From positions 1 to 10,329 of the forward strand of contig JAEZAV010000073.1 in the NCBI GenBank assembly GCA_023430285.1: a stretch of 10,329 bases of DNA, in the 5' to 3' direction. The notes beneath the pieces were generated by a model. It saw only the letters and a list, made by a program, of their open reading frames with translations, was not told the DNA's origin and did not search any database. Made by a program: the position numbers and the translations under genes. This document shows, in pieces, positions 1-5,933 of this stretch (positions are counted from its first letter, which is position 1; each line of letters starts with the position of its first letter). Source of the stretch: Methanobacteriota archaeon (GTDB lineage: Archaea > Methanobacteriota > Methanobacteria > Methanobacteriales > Methanobacteriaceae).

Positions 1-676
1 TGTTCAGATCCTGTCTTATGGTTCCCAATCCACGTTTAACCTTAGTACTCCTCAGAACTTGACCTAGTTGATATGCTACATCCCTAACCTGTTCTGGATG
101 TTTCATTGATGGGTCAGTTGTTACTTCGAGAAGTGGTATTCCAAGCCTATCCAGTCTAAAAATTATTTTACCCTTTTTTTCTCCTATACGTCTAGCAGCA
201 TCCTCTTCTAGACAGAGGTTTTCTATTACAACATTCCCATGTTCTGTTTCGATGTGTCCATCCGTTGCAATGAGACCTGTTCTCTGAAATCCACCAGTAT
301 TACTCCCATCTATTACCTGTTTTCTCATTGTATGGAATTCGTCCACCACATTCATGTTGAGTAACGAGGCTATGGTTAAAGCTATTTCTAAAGCTTCCTT
401 GTTTAATGGGTGTGGAGGTTCGTCGTCAGATTCCACAAGACAAGTTTCATGATCGTAAGATTCGTAAATAAATTCAAGCTTTCTCCTGGATTCCTCAAAG
501 GCAGCCCTATCAATTTTTCCCAGTTCACTTTGTGTTGGTCTAAGGTATCTTAGCAGTTTATAATCAGGTTTTTCAGCAATTAATTCACACTTACATGGAC
601 AAAATAATTTTTTTTCAGTGTTAAGTTGTTGATGAATCTCTAATCCCATTTTAAGGCCTAATTCTTCGTAATTCAT
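1..676 (-). CDS. gatE: Glu-tRNA(Gln) amidotransferase subunit E, N-terminal part (cut by window edge)
   Basis: This is the amidotransferase and tRNA-binding subunit of the archaeal GatDE complex, which converts misacylated Glu-tRNA(Gln) to Gln-tRNA(Gln) in the cytoplasm using ammonia supplied by GatD. Translation from the ATG at 676 gives 225 open codons running off the left edge, so the C-terminal part (usually well over 350 residues) is missing. The GatB/GatE catalytic-domain signatures are clear: GLEIHQQL at residues 11-18, a Cys cluster CPCKC at 26-30, ENLCLEEDAA at 152-161, RLGIPLLEVTTDPS at 177-190 and RGLGTIRQDLN at 215-225. His15, Glu158 and Glu184 sit where the Mg ligands of GatB/GatE are expected; the 26-residue spacing of the two Glu matches GatB. 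The gene starts 21 nt after gatD and follows a strong ribosome binding site, so the two are one operon. Bacterial GatB is unlikely because the neighbour is GatD. Confidence 0.95.
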   Translation of the reverse strand, partial: MNYEELGLKMGLEIHQQLNTEKKLFCPCKCELIAEKPDYKLLRYLRPTQSELGKIDRAAFEESRRKLEFIYESYDHETCLVESDDEPPHPLNKEALEIALTIASLLNMNVVDEFHTMRKQVIDGSNTGGFQRTGLIATDGHIETEHGNVVIENLCLEEDAARRIGEKKGKIIFRLDRLGIPLLEVTTDPSMKHPEQVRDVAYQLGQVLRSTKVKRGLGTIRQDLN

Positions 677-690
677 GATCACCCCTCCCC
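677..690 (-). promoter_or_regulatory. Strong Shine-Dalgarno site of gatE
   Basis: On the minus strand the gatD-gatE gap reads GGGGAGGGGTGATC directly before the ATG at 676. It contains GGTGATC, complementary to the conserved 3' end of archaeal 16S rRNA. This fixes the gatE start and suggests independent ribosome loading within the gatDE mRNA. Confidence 0.75.
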
Positions 691-697
691 AGAAAAT

Positions 698-2011
698 TCA
701 GTTCAAAAAGAATTTTTCAGATGATTTTTCTCCTAATTCTCCTGCTACGTTAGTGTGGATAATTTTTTCCACTTCTCCAATGTTGTCTGTCTGTCCAAGG
801 GCCCATACCAGTTTCACAAATGCTGTTTCAGGAAGCATGTCCAGGCCGGATATTACTCCTGCCGAGAGAATTCTTCTCCCTGTACTGTAAACATTCATGT
901 TCACCAATCCATACAAACACTGCGATGTCATGAGCACCGGAATAGATTCGTCTGCTGCCCTTTCAAGGGATGGAATTAACCCTTCTGGACAGTGCCCCAA
1001 ACCTGTGCCTTCTAAAACCATTCCCTTGTACCCCTTATCAATATGGTAGTCAATTAGTTCTGCCTGAATTCCGGGGTAACTTTTTATAAAGGCAACCTTT
1101 TCTTCTATTTCATCTTCTATTACCAGAGATTCCGTGCTCCGCTTGTTGTAAACCAAGGCTTTGTCAACTAGTTTAAGTTTTGATTTTTGTATTTTGGCAA
1201 GTGGAAGGGAGTTTATGCTTCTAAATGTATCCCTTCGGGTTGTGTGCATTTTCCTTACCTTGGTTCCCCTGTGGAGATAGCAGAAGGAATCATCTTCCTC
1301 AGCATGCATACAAAGGCTAACTTCTGCTATATCAGATTTTGCAGCCACAACAGAACTAATAAGATTCATAAATGCATCGGAAGACGGTCTGTCTGAACTC
1401 CTTTGAGCACCTGTTACAACCACCGGTACGGGTGTTTTCAACATGAAACTTAATGCTGCAGAGGTGTAGTGCATGGTATCGGTACCGTGTGCAATTACAA
1501 CACCGTCCGCTCCGTTGTTGATCTCATCAGCAACTGATCTTGCGGTTTTAACCCAATACTCAGGTTTCATGTTTTCGCTTAAAATGTTAAAAATGGCCTT
1601 TCCATTTATGTTGGCATGTTCCAGTAGTTCAGGATTGGCACGTATCAGATCGTCCGCTGTGAATGCTGGATGAACTGCTCCGGTTTTGTAATCAATTACA
1701 GAAGCCACTGTTCCACCAGTTGATACTATTGAAATATCTGGTTTTTCAGCATCCTTTTCTATGTTGAGTGGAGCCAATTCTATCTTGGGTTTATCCCCAC
1801 TTTCCACCAGTTCTGCCTTTGCATTATTAACATCTATTCCAACGTTGTAACCACTGTTTAATTTGATTACAATATGTTTTTCATCAGGATCTTCTGCCCT
1901 ATCAAGAAGTATTCCAAAGTAAGATGTTCCATTCTTTTCTACCTTTATCAAGTCTCCAATTGACAAACCCGATGAATCCAAAAACTCAGCCGACAAACCT
2001 TTATAAACCAT
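698..2011 (-). CDS. gatD: Glu-tRNA(Gln) amidotransferase subunit D (asparaginase-like)
   Basis: This subunit hydrolyses glutamine and supplies ammonia to GatE for transamidation of Glu-tRNA(Gln). I choose the ATG at 2011 (437 aa), because it has a GAGGGAAGATC ribosome binding site at 2023-2013 and gives the usual N-terminus (MVYKGLSAEFL). The open frame extends to a TTG at 2062 with no ribosome binding site. An N-terminal small beta-barrel-like domain covers about residues 1-80, followed by an L-asparaginase-type domain. With this start the catalytic residues fall at Thr101 (STGGT), Thr177-Asp178 (HGTD) and Lys254 (KVRK), the numbers I recall for the Methanothermobacter enzyme, which supports the start choice. 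TGAQRSSDRPSSDA (200-213) and EGTGLGHCPEG are further family signatures. The gene is followed after 21 nt by gatE, its obligate partner. A plain L-asparaginase is unlikely, given the N-terminal domain and the gatE neighbour. Confidence 0.95.
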   Translation of the reverse strand: MVYKGLSAEFLDSSGLSIGDLIKVEKNGTSYFGILLDRAEDPDEKHIVIKLNSGYNVGIDVNNAKAELVESGDKPKIELAPLNIEKDAEKPDISIVSTGGTVASVIDYKTGAVHPAFTADDLIRANPELLEHANINGKAIFNILSENMKPEYWVKTARSVADEINNGADGVVIAHGTDTMHYTSAALSFMLKTPVPVVVTGAQRSSDRPSSDAFMNLISSVVAAKSDIAEVSLCMHAEEDDSFCYLHRGTKVRKMHTTRRDTFRSINSLPLAKIQKSKLKLVDKALVYNKRSTESLVIEDEIEEKVAFIKSYPGIQAELIDYHIDKGYKGMVLEGTGLGHCPEGLIPSLERAADESIPVLMTSQCLYGLVNMNVYSTGRRILSAGVISGLDMLPETAFVKLVWALGQTDNIGEVEKIIHTNVAGELGEKSSEKFFLN

Positions 2012-2080
2012 TGATCTTCCCTCTATCAAAATTGAATTAATATACTTTTTTAGTTTAAACAAAAAAATTCTCAGAATTGA

Positions 2081-2160
2081 ATATTATTTATCTAGTGTTA
2101 TATTTACTTAGAGTTGAATGTATCTATTTAGTTGTATTTATAATAAAACTTTTAAGTTTC
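2081..2160 (-). promoter_or_regulatory. Probable promoter region of gatDE
   Basis: The gap upstream of gatD holds a TATA-like box TATAAATA (minus strand, 2142-2135), preceded by TTAAAAGTTTT (2155-2145). Transcription starting about 25 nt downstream would give a leader of roughly 100 nt. Within that leader are TAAGTAAAT (2110-2102) and AAATAATAT (2089-2081), both also found upstream of the oxidoreductase gene starting at 5709. A second TATA-like string, AAATAATAT, could instead give a shorter leader. The assignment is by eye only and no start site is known. Confidence 0.45.
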
Positions 2161-2187
2161 AAAAAAAAGGATGTCAAATAATATTTG
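2161..2187 (-). terminator. Hairpin plus T8 terminator after the nuclease gene
   Basis: Twelve nucleotides past the stop of the nuclease gene, the minus strand has the perfect 13-nt palindrome CAAATATTATTTG (2187-2175, six-base arms around one base), then CATCC, then eight T (2168-2161). Poly-T tracts are the usual archaeal termination signal. The hairpin is AT-only and may be weak. The signal lies directly upstream of the presumed gatD promoter. Confidence 0.6.
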
Positions 2188-2198
2188 TTTACCAGTTC

Positions 2199-2972
2199 TT
2201 AGAGGTTGACATCGATTCCAACTGGGCAGTGATCAGATCCCATCACTTCAGGGAGTATGTAGGCTGCACTGATATTTTTCATGAAATCCCTGTTAACAAA
2301 GAAGTAGTCCAATCTCCAGCCAACATTTCTTTCCCTTGCACGCGTACGGTAACTCCACCAGGTGTATTTTTCTGGTTCTTGGTTAAATTCTCTGAAGGTG
2401 TCAACGTATCCATGATCCAATAATTTGTCTATCCATGCCCTTTCTTCAGGGAGGAACCCTGAAATTTTTGAGTTTTCCTTGGGATGTGCCAGATCAATTT
2501 CCCTGTGTGCTGTGTTGACATCTCCACATACAACTATGTTTTTCCCTTGATCCTTCAGTTCATCAGCATATTGAAGAAAGGTGTCGTAGAATTCCATCTT
2601 ATAATCCAACCTTTCTTTGGACATTTTTCCGTTGGGAAAGTATATGTTAAACAGGACAAAATCTCCATAATCCGTTATCAAGGTTCTTCCTTCAGTATCA
2701 AATTTTTCAACCCCAAATCCATACTTCACTTCTTTTGGTTTGAGTGATGTGTAGGTTGCTGTGCCACTGTAGCCCTTTCTGGATGCTTCGGACACGTAAA
2801 GTTGATATCCATCTAAAGCCCTAATATCTGGTGGAAACTGCTTTCTAACGGCTTTTGTTTCCTGGATACATAGTATATCTGGTTTTTCATGGTTAAACCA
2901 GTCTAAAAAACCTTTTTTATGCACAGCCCTTATTCCATTGACGTTCCATGATAATATTCTGATCTTATCCAT
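2199..2972 (-). CDS. xth: ExoIII-family AP endonuclease / DNA uridine endonuclease (Mth212-like)
   Basis: This is a Mg-dependent DNA repair nuclease of the exonuclease III family (EEP fold), expected to cut DNA at abasic sites. I start it at the ATG at 2972 (257 aa), preceded by AAGGGG; the open frame reaches a GTG at 3017 that adds 15 unconserved residues. Family motifs are SWNVNGIRA (8-16), LCIQETK with Glu38, YFPNGK (111-116), GDVNTAHREIDL with Asp151 and Asn153, WWSYRTRARERNVGWRLDYFFV (205-226, split here by position: Arg209, Asp222) and GSDHCP with Asp247-His248. Length and numbering match Mth212 of Methanothermobacter, an ExoIII homologue that also nicks DNA 5' of deoxyuridine. Lys125, Ser171 and Arg209, residues I recall as linked to that activity, are all present. 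The uridine activity is therefore inferred; AP endonuclease activity is safer. The gene appears to be transcribed alone. Confidence 0.92.
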   Translation of the reverse strand: MDKIRILSWNVNGIRAVHKKGFLDWFNHEKPDILCIQETKAVRKQFPPDIRALDGYQLYVSEASRKGYSGTATYTSLKPKEVKYGFGVEKFDTEGRTLITDYGDFVLFNIYFPNGKMSKERLDYKMEFYDTFLQYADELKDQGKNIVVCGDVNTAHREIDLAHPKENSKISGFLPEERAWIDKLLDHGYVDTFREFNQEPEKYTWWSYRTRARERNVGWRLDYFFVNRDFMKNISAAYILPEVMGSDHCPVGIDVNL

Positions 2973-3052
2973 TTTGTTTCCCCTTGTTGGACTTGTTTTC
3001 CCAACACTGTTTGACACTACATTGATATGTTCATTAATTAGATCAAACTCTT

Positions 3053-3076
3053 AAAAAAAATTTGAGGTGCATCTCA
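3053..3076 (-). terminator. Hairpin plus T8 terminator of the two-subunit oxidoreductase operon
   Basis: On the minus strand TGAGATGCACCTCA (3076-3063) is a near-perfect palindrome with four-base arms TGAG/CTCA. It is followed by AA and eight T (3060-3053). It ends the region downstream of the beta-subunit gene and precedes the nuclease gene, as a small intrinsic-type terminator would. Confidence 0.6.
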
Positions 3077-3082
3077 GTTTAT

Positions 3083-3120
3083 GGTTCCATATGTACAAAA
3101 TAAGGGAATCATGGATAACC
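3083..3120 (-). other. Imperfect hairpin in the 3' region after the beta-subunit gene
   Basis: GGTTCCAT at 3083-3090 can pair with ATGGATAACC at 3111-3120: GGTT with AACC and CCAT with ATGG, leaving a two-base bulge and a 20-nt loop. It begins about ten bases after the stop codon of the beta-subunit gene. It could stabilise the mRNA 3' end or assist the terminator just beyond it. Function is not shown by the sequence. Confidence 0.35.
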
Positions 3121-3130
3121 ATGCATTTCG

Positions 3131-3991
3131 TTATTTCTTAGTTTCCATGAGATTTTTTAGTTTTTCCAAATCTTGTTTCCTGGTATACATTGGTGATTTA
3201 TCTGTCTTGTAAACCTGTAAACTTTCTTCAAAGGTTTTCTTTTTTTCGTTGATATAGAATATTCCCAATGGATATTTTTCTGTTTCTATGGCTCTTTTAA
3301 AGGCCAGTTCCCTGTCGGTGGGATCATGGGATTCTTCAAGGTAGTAGGTGTTGTTTTTAAACCATTGAAAAGTGTTGAGCTTGTTGAATGTTACACAAGG
3401 TTGGAATATATCTACCAAAGAGTATCCATTGTGTTTTATGGCTTTTTTAAGTATTGCCTTAGTTTGATCTATATCACCACTAAATGCTCTGGCAACAAAT
3501 GAAGCATTCAATGATATAGCTGTTGCCAAAGGATTGAATGGTTCTTCAAACACCCCATCAACCTGTAACGGTGTGTTAAAGTCTATTTGGCTTGTTGGAG
3601 ATGCCTGTCCCTTGGTTAACCCGTATACCATGTTGTTATGGACTATGTTAACGATGTTAGGGTTTCTTCTTATGTTGTGTATGAAATGGTTGCCTCCCTC
3701 ACCATAGGTACATCCATCTCCACTGACGTTGAATACTAAAATTTCAGGATTTACAGCTCTAATTGCGGCTGAAACTGGTAAAGATCTTCCATGTAAACCA
3801 TTAAAAACATTTGATTTGATGTAATGAGGTAACTTTCCAGCCTGTCCTATTCCTGACACCATAACAACTTCTTCAGGAGCTATTTCTAGTTCCGCCAGTG
3901 TTTCCTTGAGTGATTTTAATATTGAAAAATTTCCACATCCAGGACACCATGCAACATCTGCCCCTTCCACATCGAACTGTGTAGAATCCAT
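3131..3991 (-). CDS. 2-oxoacid:ferredoxin oxidoreductase beta subunit (KorB/PorB-like, thiamine-diphosphate binding)
   Basis: This is the catalytic beta chain that binds thiamine diphosphate and an iron-sulfur cluster and, with the alpha partner encoded just upstream, interconverts a 2-oxoacid and CoA with acyl-CoA, CO2 and reduced ferredoxin. At 286 aa it has normal length. The N-terminal WCPGCGNFSILKSL carries Cys16 and Cys19. The TPP/Mg motif runs from GDGCTYGEGG (91-100) to HNN (118-120), followed by VYGLTKGQASPTS. Cys199 (FQPCV) is the expected last cluster ligand. The third usual ligand, the Cys of the SGIGC motif, is Gln50 here (SGIGQAGKLPHYI). The start has a GGAGGC site overlapping the end of the alpha gene, and only two bases separate the genes, so they are co-translated. 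The substrate (2-oxoglutarate, pyruvate or another) cannot be read from the sequence, so no symbol is given. Confidence 0.92.
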   Translation of the reverse strand: MDSTQFDVEGADVAWCPGCGNFSILKSLKETLAELEIAPEEVVMVSGIGQAGKLPHYIKSNVFNGLHGRSLPVSAAIRAVNPEILVFNVSGDGCTYGEGGNHFIHNIRRNPNIVNIVHNNMVYGLTKGQASPTSQIDFNTPLQVDGVFEEPFNPLATAISLNASFVARAFSGDIDQTKAILKKAIKHNGYSLVDIFQPCVTFNKLNTFQWFKNNTYYLEESHDPTDRELAFKRAIETEKYPLGIFYINEKKKTFEESLQVYKTDKSPMYTRKQDLEKLKNLMETKK

Positions 3992-3993
3992 TA

Positions 3994-5709
3994 TTAAGCC
4001 TCCAAAAACTCTTTTAAGTGTTGTTCAATTTCTTCAACTGAAAATGGCATTCCATTGTATTTCAAAATTTTTTTATGCAAATCCTGCCCTGTTTTTAGTT
4101 TTATAAGATCCGCAAATTGACCCTGAGCATTATTTTCAAAAATGATAGTTTTATCAGCCTTAATAAGATAGTCTGATACTGATTTGTCCAAGGGGTATAG
4201 CTGTTTGAAATATAAAAAGCCGATTTTATCTTGGTTTAAATTATTTAGAGCCTCCACAATGGATCCATAGGTTGATCCCCATCCAATAACTAAGTACTCA
4301 TAATCCGAACTTCCAATAAGTTCAGGGGCCAAAACATCATCCTCTATTAAATCAAGTTTCTTAAGACGTTTTTCAACCATTTTATCCCGGATATCAAGGT
4401 TTTCTGTTAAATGGCCATCTTCATCATGTTCATCTGAATCAACCAAAACAAGACCATCCCCCCACCCAGGAATACCCCTAGGTGATATTCCATCAGGGGT
4501 CAGCTGGTAACGCCTGTAATTTTTATCTGTTTTAATTAGATGATGTTCTGTTTTTATTGCATCGATGTCCATCATGGGTGTGTTGTAGAAAATATCTGCC
4601 AAGTACTGGTCTGAGAGTATGAACACAGGAATTTGATACTTATCAGCCAGGTTGAAAGCTCGTTGGGAAATATGGAAAGCATCTTCCAGGTTTCCGGGTG
4701 CAAATATTATCCTTGGAAACTCTCCAGGCCCTGAATAAAGTGCTAGGTTCAGATCTTCTTGAGAGGTTCTAGTTGGAAGTCCAACTGCAGGTCCTGGCCT
4801 TTGTGCCAGATAGATCACCACAGGCGTTTCTATCATTCCAGAAAGCCCAACAGCTTCCTCCATTAGGGCAAATCCACTTCCAGATGTTGCTACTAGAGAC
4901 CTTGCCCCTGCGTAGGAACCTCCAATGGCCATGTTTATGGCTGCAATTTCATCTTCTGCCTGTTCAAATATCATTTCAAATTCATCAGAATTTGATGCCA
5001 TGAAGGATTGTAATGGTGTTGAAGGAGTCATTGGGTATGAAGACATGAATTTGCATCCTCCAGCAATACATCCCATACCAACTGCTTCTGTTCCGTTTAG
5101 AAGAATTTCATTGAAAACATTTTCACTGGTTTTTACATTGATGTTCAACTTGTTGGATTTCAAGATATTCTTCCCAATTTCATAACCCTTAGTTCCTGCT
5201 AAAATATCTTTATTTACTATTTTTTCCCCTTTACGTCCGAAAATATCCTTAATTGATTCATTGAATACTGTTTTTGGAATGTTTAAAATGCATGCTATTA
5301 CTCCTGCTGCTATCACATTTGAAAAAATTGCACCACCCATCTCTTTGGCCATTTCTAAAAGTGGAATTGGCAAAGTGTTTTCAAATGAGGTGGATTCCAA
5401 TTGTTTTTCATCGCCCATGATGATTGTGGACTCTGATATCCTGTTTTTTAGGTGTGGAACTGCACCTTCACTCAGTGATAGTAGAATGTCTATCCTGTCT
5501 ACATAGGCCAGGACTCTTTTTGATGAAACCCTCAGTTCCGTGGAATTTTCACCACCCCTGACACGGGACATGTACTCCTTAGTAGAAAAAACATTGTATC
5601 CAGATTTTTTAATTGCCTGAACAAGTATGGCTTCAACTGATTGAATTCCTTGACCAGCTTCACCACAAAGAACTATGCTAACATCATCCAAAGAAGAATT
5701 CTGTGACAT
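3994..5709 (-). CDS. 2-oxoacid:acceptor oxidoreductase alpha subunit with fused N-terminal gamma domain
   Basis: This is a fused gamma-alpha chain of 571 aa, the large-subunit type known from Sulfolobus 2-oxoacid:ferredoxin oxidoreductase and many two-subunit bacterial enzymes. The gamma domain occupies about residues 10-190 and begins with VLCGEAGQGIQSVE (13-26); EYMSRVRGGENS (45-56) is its second signature. The alpha pyrimidine-binding domain follows from about 205, with SSYPMTPSTPL (223-233) as the variant of the YPITP active-site motif, EQAEDEIAAINMAIGGSYAG (249-268) and RPGPAVGLPTRTSQEDL (304-320). A C-terminal domain (about 460-571) contains VIGWGSTYGSI. The ATG at 5709 is preceded by CAGGGGGC. 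The beta gene follows after two bases. No ferredoxin-like delta subunit is present, so electrons probably go straight to soluble ferredoxin. It is a distinct paralogue of the nearby VorB/VorA system. Confidence 0.92.
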   Translation of the reverse strand: MSQNSSLDDVSIVLCGEAGQGIQSVEAILVQAIKKSGYNVFSTKEYMSRVRGGENSTELRVSSKRVLAYVDRIDILLSLSEGAVPHLKNRISESTIIMGDEKQLESTSFENTLPIPLLEMAKEMGGAIFSNVIAAGVIACILNIPKTVFNESIKDIFGRKGEKIVNKDILAGTKGYEIGKNILKSNKLNINVKTSENVFNEILLNGTEAVGMGCIAGGCKFMSSYPMTPSTPLQSFMASNSDEFEMIFEQAEDEIAAINMAIGGSYAGARSLVATSGSGFALMEEAVGLSGMIETPVVIYLAQRPGPAVGLPTRTSQEDLNLALYSGPGEFPRIIFAPGNLEDAFHISQRAFNLADKYQIPVFILSDQYLADIFYNTPMMDIDAIKTEHHLIKTDKNYRRYQLTPDGISPRGIPGWGDGLVLVDSDEHDEDGHLTENLDIRDKMVEKRLKKLDLIEDDVLAPELIGSSDYEYLVIGWGSTYGSIVEALNNLNQDKIGFLYFKQLYPLDKSVSDYLIKADKTIIFENNAQGQFADLIKLKTGQDLHKKILKYNGMPFSVEEIEQHLKEFLEA

Positions 5710-5741
5710 TTTTAGCCCCCTGAAAATTCTTAAAATCTTGT

Positions 5742-5752
5742 TACCATATTAT
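5742..5752. repeat. Left arm of an 11-bp inverted repeat upstream of the gamma-alpha gene
   Basis: TACCATATTAT here is perfectly matched, in inverted orientation, by ATAATATGGTA at 5852-5862; 99 bp lie between the arms. This arm sits about 33 bp upstream of the start codon at 5709 and overlaps an AAATAATAT string that could act as a proximal TATA box. The other arm overlaps the distal TATA-like box. An operator pair is possible, but the region is AT-rich and chance is not excluded. Confidence 0.4.
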
Positions 5753-5850
5753 TTGTAGTTTGATTTACTTAAAGTTTGTTTTAAAATGGAATTCAGGAGT
5801 AATTAAATGCCCTATCTGGAATTAAAAAAACATCAATGCTTAATTTTAGT

Positions 5851-5881
5851 TATAATATGGTACAAAACTTTTAATTTAAAA
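5851..5881 (-). promoter_or_regulatory. Probable promoter of the two-subunit oxidoreductase operon
   Basis: In the 224-bp gap between vorA and the gamma-alpha gene, the minus strand reads TTAAAAGTTTT (5875-5865), then a TATA-like CCATATTATA (5860-5851). The same TTAAAAGTTTT-TATA order, also directly after a T8 tract, occurs before gatD. A start about 25 nt downstream would give a leader of roughly 115-120 nt. An alternative TATA-like AAATAATAT at 5754-5746 would give a very short leader. The rest of the gap holds no gene that I can support. Confidence 0.45.
5852..5862. repeat. Right arm of the 11-bp inverted repeat
   Basis: ATAATATGGTA is the inverted partner of TACCATATTAT at 5742-5752. On the minus strand it forms part of CCATATTATA, the best TATA-like box for the downstream oxidoreductase operon. 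Confidence 0.4.
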
Positions 5882-5908
5882 AAAAGAGAATGTGGATCCT
5901 AAAAAAAA
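5878..5908 (-). terminator. Double poly-T terminator of the vor operon
   Basis: Downstream of the vorA stop the minus strand has two T8 tracts, at 5908-5901 and 5885-5878, 15 nt apart. Tandem poly-T without a strong hairpin is typical of archaeal termination. CCTA and TAGG flank the first tract but would form only a four-base stem. Confidence 0.6.
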
Positions 5909-5933
5909 TAGGGGTGTGATTGAATGGAGTTGT

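Noticed and set aside
2012..2062. TTG at 2062 as the gatD start (17 extra residues)
   Set aside because: It has no ribosome binding site. The ATG at 2011 has one and places the catalytic Thr101, Thr177, Asp178 and Lys254 at the family numbering.
2118..2423. Plus-strand open frame of 101 codons opposite the nuclease gene
   Set aside because: It is the antisense shadow of a clearly conserved gene; its translation shows no recognisable motif and it has no ribosome binding site.
2973..3017. GTG at 3017 as the nuclease start
   Set aside because: It adds 15 residues unlike the family. The ATG at 2972 follows AAGGGG and gives exactly 257 residues, as in Mth212.
3009..3048. Six-base inverted repeat GTTTGA/TCAAAC upstream of the nuclease gene
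   Set aside because: Short arms with a 28-base spacer in AT-rich DNA; easily due to chance.
4773..5185. Overlapping plus-strand open frames opposite the gamma-alpha gene
   Set aside because: Low-complexity translations opposite a conserved coding region; no independent evidence of coding.
3994..5709. YPMTP instead of YPITP as a sign of an inactive alpha subunit
   Set aside because: Ile-to-Met is conservative and is a known variant in gamma-alpha fused subunits; all other signatures are intact.
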